This document shows, in pieces, positions 9,183-19,495 of a stretch of 64,000 nucleotides of DNA (its first letter is position 1; each line of letters begins with the position of its first letter). The notes beneath the pieces are model-generated. The model was not told the DNA's origin. It saw only the letters and a list, made by a program, of their open reading frames with translations, and did no database searches. This DNA is from Amborella trichopoda (taxonomy: Eukaryota; Streptophyta; Magnoliopsida; Amborellales; Amborellaceae). The stretch covers positions 5,825,131-5,889,130 of the forward strand of contig NW_006494789.1 in the NCBI RefSeq assembly GCF_000471905.2. The letters run 5' to 3'. A program made the translations under genes and the position numbers.

Positions 9183-11283
9183 GGGCCCGTTCGCATAGGA
9201 GGAAATTAGGAATCTTAGATATTTGAAATCCAGGGAAAATTTATGGATTTTTAATACCAATGATTTTTCTCATGAAATCCTCAAATCTCTTGTTTGGATA
9301 AACTATACAAAATTTATGGATTCCTTGCAATCACTTCTATATCCATTGTTTGGTAACAAAACTTGAAACAATTTCTCTCTCTAAAATTTTTATATGCTTT
9401 CTCTCTCTAAAACTCAAAGTTTGGAATAGTGTATCTCTAAAATTTGATATGGTTTGTCTCTCTAAAATTTAATATACTTTCTATCCAAAATTTAAAATTT
9501 GAAATTGTCTATCTAAAAATTTTGAGATAATTTCTCTCTCTAAAATTTTTAGGTGCTTTACTCTCTCTAAAATTTAACATAGTTTCTCTTCTAAAATTTT
9601 AAGATACTCTCTCTAAAACTTAAAACTTGAGATAGTTCCCATCTTCAATAATTTTGAGATGGTTTCTCTCTCTAAACAATTTTAAGTGGTTCCTCTCCCT
9701 CTAAAATATAATATAGTTTTTCTCTCAAAGTTTAATATACTTTCTCTTTCTAAAAGTTAAATTTTGAGATAATTTCTCTCTAAAAATTTTGCAATAGTTT
9801 TTTTTTATAAAAAAATTTATGTACTTTCTCTCTCTAAAATTTGAGATAGTTACTCTCTGAAATTTTAAGATACTTTCTCTCTCTAAAACTTCAAGTTTGA
9901 GATAGTTTCTCTCTCTCTAAAATTTTGAAATAGTTTATCTCTTTAAAATTTGATATGGTGTCTCTCTAAACTTTGATATACTTTCTCCATCTGAAGTTCA
10001 AAATTTGGGATACTTTTTCTCTCTAAAAATTAAATTTTGAGATAGTTTCTCTCTCTAATTTTTTTGAGTTAGTTTATCTATCTAAAAATTTCATGTACTT
10101 TCTTTAATTAAAATTTGATATAGTTTATCTCTCAAAAATTTTAATATACTTTTTCTCTCTAAAACATAAATTTTGTGATAGTTTATCTCCAAAAATTTTG
10201 GGATAGTTTTGTCTCTCTAAAATTTCTTAGGTAGTTTATCACTCTAAAATTTCATATGATTTCTATTTCTAAAATTTTAATATAATTTCTCTTTTTAAAA
10301 TTAAAAATTCGAGATAGTTTCTCTCTCTAAATTTTTTTTTCGCGGTTTCTCTTTCTAAAATTTATAAAAGTTTCTCTAAAAGTTTAATAATACTTTCTCT
10401 CTCTACAATTTTACGAATCCTTTCTCTATCTAAAACTTAAGATTTTATATAGTTTCTCTCTCCAAATTTTTTTGAGATAGTTTCTTGTTCTAAAAATTTT
10501 TAGATACTCTCTCTAAAATTTGATATAGTTTCTCTATCTAAAAATTAAAATATGAAATTTTCTCTTTAAAATTTTTGAAATAATTTATCTCTCTAAAAAA
10601 ATTGAGATAGTTTCTTTCTCTAAAAATTTGTATGTACTTTCTCTCTCTAAAATATGATAGTTTCTCTCTAAAACTTAAAATTTGAGATAGATTCTCTCTC
10701 TAAAATTTTGAAGTAATTTATCTCTATAATTTATTTTGGTACTTGCACTCTCTAAAATTTTAACATACTTTCTCTCTCTAAAATTTTAACATACTTTCTC
10801 TTTCTAAAAGTTAAAATTTGATATAGTTTCTCTCTCTAAAATTTTGAGATAGTTCATCTCTCTAAAAAAATTTGGTACTTTCTCTCTCTAACATTTTAAC
10901 ATTCTTTCACTCTCTCAAATTTTAACATACTTTCTCTTTCTAAAAGTTAAAATTTGAGATAGTTTTTCTCTTTAAAAATTTTGAGATAGTTTTTTTTAAA
11001 AAAAAAATTTAGGTACTTTATCTCTCTAAAATTTTCATCCGTACCAAATGCTCCCTATGTTTCGGGTCAAGGGAGCCAATGTATGAAATCCATGGGCCTT
11101 GGAAATGCAAAAAAACCGGTTTTAGTGTGGAAATGACATCATGGAAAAGGAGGTCTTATTTCCATGAATTTGATTTTCCTGATTTTAAGTGTCATAGTCA
11201 TTAAACAATCCAAACGGTAGATTTTGACAATATCCAAGATATTAGGAATCCATACATTAGAATCCATGTACCCAAACAGGCCC
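9183..11283. mobile_element. PIF/Harbinger (Tourist)-like element expanded by an internal minisatellite
   Basis: Left end GGGCCCGTTCGCATAGGAGG and right end GTACCCAAACAGGCCC form an imperfect terminal inverted repeat of the GGGCC(C/T)GTTTGG type, flanked by a 3-bp TAA at 9180-9182 and 11284-11286. A 3-bp TTA/TAA target is typical of PIF/Harbinger. Subterminal sequence on both sides has ATGGATT and TAGGAATC words. No transposase. Almost the whole 2.1-kb interior is a CT-rich repeat array (9360-11030). Confidence 0.7.
9360..11030. repeat. Degenerate minisatellite, CTCTCTCTAAAATTTTGAGATAGTTT-like
   Basis: Units of about 25-40 bp alternate T-rich CTCTCTCTAAAA with TTTGAGATAGTTT or TTAATATACTTT. 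By length and spacing there are roughly sixty units, none long identical. No coding frame survives. Confidence 0.85.
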
Positions 11284-11286
11284 TAA

Positions 11287-12000
11287 GTTTCTTAAAAATC
11301 ATGAAAATCCTAGTATTTCACTTCATAATTATGTACCTCTCTATCTCTCTCTATCTTCTTTTTAGTTACGTAATTCCTTTATAAATTTCTAAAACTTAGA
11401 ATATCTATCACCTTTTCTAATTCCAAAAATAATGGAATTATAGTATATTCCTATTTTTCTCCATCTACCTCTCTATCTCTCTCATTATTTTGATTTTTTA
11501 AAATATAATTACTAACTCATTCCTATGTGAATTTCGAAAATTGGAGATTTTTTTCTGTTTTTCATTCTTAAGTACCATACTCTAACGCTAGGATTCCTTA
11601 CCCTATCTTCTCTCTTAACATAGACATGAGTCCACCAACCTCTTACCTGCTTAATAATGTAGTGTAGTTATATCCCACTTTAATAAATAATTAAAATGAA
11701 TCACACAATAATGTAGTATAGATATATCCCACTTTAATAAATAATTAAAATGAATCACACAGTGATTACTATTTTGGGCATTGCTTCAAATGGTTGTGGG
11801 TTCAATTCTCAATTCTCAGCGAGTACATATTATATGTTATAACAAATGAGAGATATAATGTGTCTAAATGGTAGACATATCCTATATGCTTGGCAATTAC
11901 ATGGTGTCCTTTTTAGAAAAATTTAGACAGATACAAAACACACTTGTGTTTAGGTGTAATGATATGTCAACATGTCATACAAGAGAAAAATGGAACTACC
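11287..12000. other. AT-rich spacer with one 54-bp tandem duplication
   Basis: The unit starting AATAATGTAGT(G/A)TAG is present at 11653-11706 and 11707-11760, nearly identical. Otherwise AT-rich, with TCTCTAT tracts near 11335-11480 and no gene signal. Confidence 0.65.
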
Positions 12001-12627
12001 CACAAACACTTTTCAATTCGGTAGAGAAAGTAGTGCTTTGAATTCTTATATTTTTTTTTTTTGTAGGTGGAATAATGGGAAAGGGTCACTTTATTTAAGG
12101 TAGAAATGGAACTAAAAATGTCATGTCATAACACCTATTAACCTAACCAATCGAACCTTATATTGAATTGAGCTATTGAGCTACTCCCCTCCATCACCAA
12201 CCATTATGATGGAGAATCGGTGATAACCCTATGAAATGTGGTAGCATATCCTACGGACCACATAGGAAGGAGCACTTTGTTATGGAAAGTCACTCCTCTC
12301 ATAAACCGTTCCTTTGCTCAAGTCAAATAGAGCTCACTCAGTTGGTGGAATAGCTCAAATTAGCCATCCGGAAAAATTTTGTTTTAAAAATTAAATTAGC
12401 GGGCAGAATTGGTTACCACTTGAACCAAGCTGACTCGGCTAATTCTAATAATGTTCATTGGTTATTTCAGATTTTTTATATATAAAAAAATAAAATCAAA
12501 ATGGAAAATTGTAGATGGCCCCTTTGACCCAACTTTCTAGATGTTTTTCCCCAATATTTTTTAAACCATCAGTAAACCTACATTATTTTTCTAATTTTTT
12601 TTTAGCATCTACATCCTAATAAATAAA

Positions 12628-13020
12628 GGGTATGGTTTGTATAGAGCCTAGGCTCTAAACAATCGAATTAGATCCTACTTTTAAATAGTATCAAGAAATG
12701 TGGTTTCAATACTAGAAATCTTAGTGATGGCTTTAAAATATATTTTCATCTCTATTTATAAAGTTTAAAGCTTCAAAAATAGTGTAGATCGACACATTTA
12801 TGAAAACTTGAAAATATTAAAAATTGATAGTCCAAAAATTCATTACAAAATAAACTATTTTCAAAACTTGAAATCTATTTTTTTCTCATGTCCATGCATC
12901 TTGATGTCGAGATGATCATGTTGAGGATATTTGACCATCAAAACAACTTCTTCTAATGAAATTTTTGAGATGGGTTCAAATTTGATTGTTTAGAGCCTCG
13001 GCTCTATATAAACTTTTCCC
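12628..13020. mobile_element. Mutator-like MITE, family M1, in copy A only
   Basis: Starts GGGTATGGTTTGTATAGAGCC and ends GGCTCTATATAAACTTTTCCC. Flanks are ATAAATAAA (12619-12627) and GTAAATAAA (13021-13029), an 8/9 match and so a 9-bp TSD. Interior words match the copy at 2741-3141, such as TTCAAATTTGATTGTTTAGAG at the right end. The corresponding part of copy B holds different AT-rich sequence. Confidence 0.8.
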
Positions 13021-13446
13021 GTAAATAAATTAGAAAAAGAAAAAAAGTATCTTATGAAAATGCTCCCCTCTCAGCTCATATTTTTGGAGCTCCTCTCTCT
13101 CTCACTGGCCAACGCAAACCGTATTGTACTCTCAATTATACCAAACAAGACATCTTTACCCCACTCAATGCATATATCCGTACGGCGAGGAACAACGTAT
13201 TTGCGGGGGCCGCTATGTTATCCACTACGAATCTGAATCTGAGGCTAGGTTTTATGGAATCACAAATCACATATTTCCCTACGCTCCTACCAATAATCCC
13301 TCTCTCCTTTCGCTCTCAACTGCCCTAATCATGTGCCCTACTGCCGTGATAGCTCTCTCTCTCAACGACCTCAATCATGTGCCTTGATAGCTGTCTCTCT
13401 TTTTCTCAACTGCCCTGAGCATGTCCTGATAGCTCTCTTTTCAACC

Positions 13447-14000
13447 CATTGTTCGCAAAATTATCTCATCTAACTGCTAACTGTTCTGTTAGATCGGAAT
13501 CAGTCTGTGGTTGATTTCGGTTTTGGACGGTTAGGGTGATCAATCGGTATTTTAAAAAAAAAAAATTCAAAAAAAAAATATATAAATTCGAAAAAATAAA
13601 AACTTTGATTTGTAATGCATTTTTAAATATTTTTACAATATGGTAAAGATTAAAAATGGTTTTGGTCATTCTCACTTTTATATTTTCCCATCTTTTTTAG
13701 AAAAATTTTAAAATAGCCCTTAAAAAATATAAAATAGGTTAAAATCCTAGCCCTTGAAAAATATAAAATGGATTAATTTTCAAATTCATTTGAATGTGTT
13801 TTGTTTTAATAATTATTTATATATTTTTCATATTTTAGTAGATTTTTTTTTATATTTTTATATTTTTTTCAACACTTTTTTGACCATCCGAGACTTGCCC
13901 GGTTAGAGTGGTTGAATCGGCTGGTTTACCAGTTAGGCCGGTTAAACCGCTTCCAGACCCATATCCGGTTAACCGTTCCGGTTCGATTTTACGAACACTG
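13447..14000. mobile_element. Non-autonomous hAT-like element, in copy A only
   Basis: Left end CATTGTTCGCAAAATTA and right end TCGATTTTACGAACACTG (complement CAGTGTTCGTAAAATCGA) form a terminal inverted repeat. Flanks are TTTCAACC (13439-13446) and CTTCAACC (14001-14008), an 8-bp TSD with one mismatch, as expected for hAT. Subterminal regions carry repeated CGGTTAACCGG/GGTTTACC words. Copy B lacks it and reads continuously from the CT run into CAACTGCCCTATTTATATGCC. No transposase. Confidence 0.82.
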
Positions 14001-14659
14001 CTTCAACCTCTCTCAACAGCCCTAATTATATGCCCTAATACTATGGTTTTTGAGTTTTGGGAATGTTTTTATTTATTAATTTACTCTTTTATATGTTCTA
14101 AATTCGATTATGATTTATTTTGTTGGGAATTTCGTAATGAGGTCAATTGAACAGACAAATCTGATGAGATAAATAATCTTTTATTGTGAAAAAATGTTAG
14201 CATATATGAATGCAATGTTCACAGGAATTGAGCAAAAGTAATAGGCGTTAGTCCTGAAATGATCGATAGAAACAAATGATCTCGTTAAAAATTTTATGAT
14301 ATTAAAGCTCATCTACAATGAAAGATAACGCAAAGAAGAGAGATCATTTGAGGTCACTCAGGATTTTTGGTTGCTTTGAGTTTTTGGGAAGACTACTACA
14401 TTTTCTTTCTAAAATGCAAGTTAGTTTAGAGAAATTTTGGACATGCTGTAGATTTAAAGCTTGAAAATGGACCTGCTTTATATTTGGCATTGTCTATTAT
14501 AAAACCGTTTATCATTGTAATACAGAGGTTGCAATCAATCGCAGCTATCAAAGGTCAAGTCAGAGGATGTTGCAAAGTTATGAAATTATTTTTTATGAAC
14601 TTTGATCCAATTTTAAATCTAACATATAAAATTAATTGTGACCTCTTTATACAAAAAGT

Positions 14660-14765
14660 AAACGGTCGTGTTGTATATATTTCTTTTTTATGCCTATATC
14701 CAAGTAAAAGATAAACGGTCGTGTTGTATATATTTCTTTTTATGCCTATATCCAAGTAAAAGATA
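14660..14765. repeat. 53-bp tandem duplication in copy A
   Basis: AAACGGTCGTGTTGTATATA..CAAGTAAAAGAT occurs twice with period 53. Copy B has a single copy near 23617-23670, so the duplication arose after the segmental duplication. Confidence 0.88.
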
Positions 14766-14988
14766 GAAATTTGGAGTAGCATGCTTTAGATTTAAATCTT
14801 GGCAATAGACATGCTTTATATTTTAAATATTCTAATAATTTTGAAAGGAGAAGGTTAACTAAACTAAGAGCCTTGCTTTACCATAATAGATGAAGTCGTG
14901 GACAATTGTAGGAAATGGCCGATATGATGCAAAAAAAAAAAAAAACAACTTCAAAGTGATCAGATAATAATTATGGATATAAAAAGAA

Positions 14989-15351
14989 GGGTGTGGTTTG
15001 TATAAGGTCGCAAATTTAAACAATCCAATTAAGGTGCACCTCCATATTTTTTCATAGCAATGAATTCTTAGGAGTATCTCAAAATCTATTTCTAAATTTT
15101 TAAACTCCAAAAATGGTTGAAATCAAGTAAATCTATAAACCTATAAAAATCTTGAAAATGGACGGTTTAGATAATGTGTTGCAAGATACACTATTTCTAG
15201 GATTCAAAATCGTTTTTTTTTTTTCCATATTTATAAGTCGAGATAACTAATTAGAGGGCTTTTCAAGATTAAAACAACCTTTTCCGATAGATATTTTAGG
15301 TGTATCTTTAATTCTACATTTTTCTGTTGCAACCTTATATAAACTTTTTTC
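14989..15351 (+). mobile_element. Mutator-like MITE, family M1, in copy A (orientation 1)
   Basis: Begins GGGTGTGGTTTGTATAAGG and ends CTTATATAAACTTTTTTC. Flanks TAAAAAGAA (14980-14988) and TACAAAGAA (15352-15360) are a 9-bp TSD with one mismatch. The same site in copy B holds this MITE reversed (24423-24800). Confidence 0.83.
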
Positions 15352-16356
15352 TACAAAGAATAAGATTTGAAGGCCTAAAGGATATTAGAACATGTGTTAT
15401 CTAGACTCTCAATTATTCACTGATTTATTTTGTTTCCACCGTTTTTTAAGCTTCAAATAATATAGTTACCTGTCAAATTGATTTTCAGACCATTATAGAC
15501 TTTTCCGGTGCGAAGAATGCATTTTGTGGTAGGATTGTAATGCGCATCCTTGCCTTTTATTGTAAAGTCTACCGTGTACACTAACTACTATATGCAGCCA
15601 TTTTGAAAACTCATGGTTTTATGTACAAAAGAAAAAGTTTGTATCCCTAGACCTTATGATTCAAAAGTAAAGCCACAACGTGAAACCCTGTTGAAAGTGT
15701 ACTTCTAACACCTATTAGTTAATCATCTTGACCTTTGATCTAAGACAGTGGAGTTGAAACTCTAAAAAGAGTGTACATTATAGCACATTATCTGGACCAT
15801 CCATTTTCCCATTTTTAAAATTAAAAATTTTACATTGAGACGCCAAAATTAAACATGAGGCCATTGTGGATTCTTCCATTGCCTGGAGGTTTTAAAGGTA
15901 CGACTTTAATCCAGGGGGCTTCCCTAACTGGAGTCATTTTGGAAACAACATGTATATTATGCCCCCGTGAGAGCATATACTTGGCATCCACTCCCGTCAG
16001 TTAAAAGACCTATTTGGTTTTTTTTAGGTTGGGAAGTTTGGGAACTATCTAAGAATCACTAGATGATTATTTTCAAGAGAAAAAATATTTAATTTTTCGA
16101 GATTTTTTGTTTTATATTTATATCTTGTCTTTCAAAACTTGGATGGTGTTTATTCAATCTTGAGACTTTTTTTTTTTAGTACATAGTGAGTCCAATTAGG
16201 ACCTCTTTTTTTATTCAGGTTAGTCTATGGGTTAAAGAGGCTACATCCCTAAAATTTGTAGTCTTAAAAGGACTCACATATTCGGTTTTACTAGTGGGAG
16301 TAAATAAACATTATATCCTCACGAGGGTATAAAATCTTTTGACTTTTGAATTCTAT

Positions 16357-17535
16357 GCTCCTATAGTTAAAAGACCTACCAAGGGTACGGGTAATTAAAA
16401 AGGATGATCACTCATTTCTTTTCATCATGTCTCGATTATCTATTACTTTGCCATTCACCTGGCATACTAGGTGAATGCCATAGAAAGGTGAATGCCATAG
16501 AAGGGCAACTATAGATACCCACCTCGAAAATATGGCTAAGGAATTCCTTAAACCTCGAGGATTACACAAACCCTAGTGAGTGATGATCAACTTAGACCCA
16601 GTTTTACTTTTCTAAAATCATCCAAAACCTATCCCGAGCCGTAGTAGACCATGAGAGCTTTCCAACAGTCTAAGAATCACTCAAAGCGGACCTATGGATC
16701 CACTCATATTCCAATTAGGTTTTTAAGGCAGTTTTTGTTTATAATATTTCAGACAAATATGAAAATTTGCCTATTTCTAGTCAAAAAAGGACTAGGAGAT
16801 TAGATCAATTAATTTCAAGTCTAACCCTAGCTTATACTTATAAATACCCCCTCAAATTCCCAAGAAAATCACATAAAAAAATGGTCCAAAAATCCTTAAA
16901 AGAATTCATAGATAATTATAAAATTTTCAAAAAATTCTAAAAATTAGGAGAACCCCTAAAAAATTAGGAAAAATCCTAAAAAACCTAGAAAATTAGGAAA
17001 TTAATCTAAAATGCCTAGGAAAATTCGAAAATTAGGGAAAAGCTCTAGAAAATTAGAGAAAATCCCTAGTAAACATTTGGTTAGAGCCCTTAAGCCTAAA
17101 TCATCTCAAAATCTGTATGAGATCAAGATCAAAGTCTAGGAACAAATTCTCCTAGATCCAAAACCTTAAAGTCATACTTTAATAAAGCAAGAGAATACAT
17201 TCAAAGGTGTAAATCAAACCGTAGTCTTGATACGGGCCCCAACTCCGGGTTTTCCAAGTATATGATATTTTTCTCTCTTCTTTTTATTTTGTTTGTTTAT
17301 TCTTTAGTTTCTTATTATTTTTTATTTCTTAAAATAAATAGAAATTAGAGAGCTTTTAAAGTCTGATAAATGGATAATGGAGTTGGCGCTGCCAGTAGGT
17401 TTAGAGGAGAACCAGATCTATAAAGATCAGTAATGCCCCTTATCCTATAATTTGAGTAATCACACTCTCTACTTATTTTTAAAATTAACTTGTACTGCAA
17501 GAAATTTGAGTTGATCTTGCTCAAAGATCAGCGCA
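16357..17535 (+). other. Possible LTR-like fragment, unclassified
   Basis: Has features of a retroelement LTR/leader: a TATA-like CTTATAAATACCCC near 16836-16849, a following stretch of degenerate CCTAGAAAATTAGG repeats (16900-17080), a T-rich polyadenylation-like segment (17270-17330), and TGGCGCTGCCAGTAGG near 17384, which resembles a primer-binding-site start. No second LTR or TSD was found, so this is only a suggestion. Repeats of GTGAATGCCATAG lie at 16470-16505. Confidence 0.3.
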
Positions 17536-17667
17536 AATTCAAGTGTAAATAGCAACCCAACCAGATAACTCATTTTCTATACAAGTTATCCTCATAATTT
17601 TAATTCAAGTGTAAATAGCAACCCAACCAGATAACTCATTTTCTATACAAGTTATCCTCATAATTTT
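17536..17667. repeat. 66-bp tandem duplication
   Basis: The unit starting AATTCAAGTGTAAATAGC and ending CTCATAATTTT is present at 17536-17601 and again at 17602-17667, essentially identical. It overlaps the downstream end of the LINE RT frame. Confidence 0.92.
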
Positions 17668-19440
17668 AGTTTTCTTCATGTTGATCTTGGCCCTTGAAAT
17701 TATTCCATAACATTTGAGGAAAAGCCACAAGTTCCGCACTTGTTCATGGTTTGTATCTTTGATGATTAAAGTATCATCTGCATATTGTAGGTAGGAGATT
17801 GTGATTACTGATTCAAAAGTGAGCCAGGCCCTCAAATATCTCCATTGATTTCCTCCTTAAGTATAAGGTTGAAAGCTTCATCAACCAAAGTGTACAAGAA
17901 GGGAGAGAGAATCACCTTGTCTTAATCCATTAGAGGCTTGAAAATAGCCACAAGCCTTTTCGTTAACTAAAATAGAGAAATCGGCCAAGGTCAGACAACC
18001 CATAATCCATATTATGCATGTTTTATCAAAACCCATTAATTTCATGATTTCATTTAGGTAGCCCCATTCCACCCTATTATAAGCTTTCTCGAAATCTAAT
18101 TTATATAGTTTTCCTTTGACTCCATTTTTCCCGGTATTGTGCATAACTTCCTATCCTACAGGAACTCCATCCATTATTTGGTTTCCCTTTATGAGTGTTG
18201 TTTGTGCTCCTCTATCCTACAGGAACTCCATCCATTATTTGGTTTCCCTTTATGAGTGTTGTTTGTGCTCCTCTAGCTACCTCTTGGTTAACCTTTTTAA
18301 GTTTCTTTGCAAGGACTTCTGCCAAAATCTTATAGATAGACGATAATAGGCTAATGGCTATTAGGTCATGTGCACTTTCAAGAGACTGCATTTTAGAGAC
18401 CAAAGCTATGAAAGTCGAATTTAAAGCCTTGTTTGCTACTCCATAATGATCAAATTGTCTACAAAAAGAAATGAGATCTTTCTTTGGAATCTCCCAAATT
18501 TTTTGAAAGAAGGCTATCGGGTCTTGTTGCCTTGTCTCTTGCTAGTTCAAAAATGGCATCTCTAATTTCTTCCACTGAGAATTCTTATTCCAAAATCACT
18601 ACACTACTATTACTTAGCTTTTAAAGGGTGTATGTTCCAAAGAACAAGACTTGCGAGATTTTGAAGTAAAGGCCTTTCTGAAGTATCCACAAATGCATTT
18701 TCTTTCCCATCCTGGTCATCTTCCTCCACCCCCAAAATGACTAGGCCGAAAATGTTGCTGACCCTTCTTCTTCTTCTTCTTTTTTTTTTTTTCCAGAATT
18801 TACTATAGCATAAAAATACTTGTCATTATCTCCTTCCTTGATCCATCTAGATCTGAATCTTTGACACTAGAATATTTCCTCATATCGAAACAACTTTTCT
18901 ATAACCTCCCTCCGGTAGTCCCTCTCTTTCTTTTCCATTTCTAATAGTCTAGTAATTAATTAATCTACTTGGTTAAGCATTTCAATTTGCCTTGCCACAC
19001 TGTATTTGGTTACTAATATTTCCAAATCTCCCATTTCCCGATGTTTCAATTATTTTAAGCTTTTTGGATATCACAACCTATCCAGCCATGTATATGTGTG
19101 TTTTGCCAAATAGATCTCACTTCTTGGGCTAAATAATTGTATTCAAATCTAATTATATTCGTTCAAATGGAAATCGGATAGGGCCAAATCTGTCACCGTC
19201 TATATGAATTAAAAGGACGCGATAAGAGGTCCATTGAGGCAATACTTTAACCATAACCTTTGGAAATAAGTCTTCCCACTAAAGTGCTATCATAACTTTA
19301 TCAATATATGACATTTGTGGTGCCATTGAGGAATTATTAGTCCAAGTATATGTTGTCCCAATTAGATTAAGATTTATCATTGCATTGGATAAGATAAAAT
19401 TATTGAAATCTGTCATGGCAAGTTAAATTGGATTTCTATT
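17605..19440 (-). pseudogene. LINE (non-LTR retrotransposon) endonuclease-RT fragment, 5'-truncated
   Basis: Minus-strand order matches plant L1-type ORF2. Endonuclease C-terminal part at about 19280-19430 (FNNFILSNAMINL and GTTYTWTNNSS, then MSYIDKV). Linker motif RFRSRWIKEGDNDKYFY near 18805-18860. RT palm with ISLLSSIYKILAEVLAKKLK (18300-18360), KLDFEKAYNRVEW (18050-18105), SNGLRQGDSLS (17895-17930), and the catalytic box LQYADDT near 17765-17790. The YADD is kept. The enzyme would nick DNA and reverse-transcribe its RNA. It is dead: several frameshifts, and a 61-bp duplication splits the RT. The 5' end and N-terminal endonuclease are missing at an LTR-like junction near 19496. Confidence 0.88.
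18151..18272. repeat. 61-bp tandem duplication inside the LINE RT
   Basis: The unit beginning CTATCCTACAGGAACTCC and ending GTTTGTGCTCCT is at 18151-18211 and 18212-18272. The period is not a multiple of three, so it shifts the RT frame between the two conserved blocks (18212-18403 and 17881-18144). Confidence 0.93.
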
Positions 19441-19495
19441 ATTTGTTTCCTCAAGGGATCTAGTTTGATTATAATCTCTGGTCCCATTGATCAAG

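Larger units (their letters stand above)
12001..16356 (+). repeat. Segmental duplication, copy A
   Basis: Collinear, same-orientation match to copy B (21653-24995 plus 33677-34884). Shared anchors include CCCTCCATCACCAACCAT (12187 and 21839), GAGCACTTTGTTATGGAAAG (12271 and 21911), CAAGACATCTTTACCCCAC (about 13146 and 22737), and TTTTTGAGTTTTGGGAA (about 14047 and 22938). After the copia insertion point in copy B, CCTTGCCTTTTATTGTAAAG (about 15548 and 33679) and GAGAGCATATACTT.GCATCC (about 15968 and 34512) also match. No host gene is recognisable in it. The copies differ by transposon insertions listed separately. Confidence 0.88.

Noticed and set aside
11800..11830. GGTTCAATTCTC, reminiscent of a tRNA T-loop (B box)
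   Set aside because: No matching A box, acceptor stem or cloverleaf could be drawn around it.
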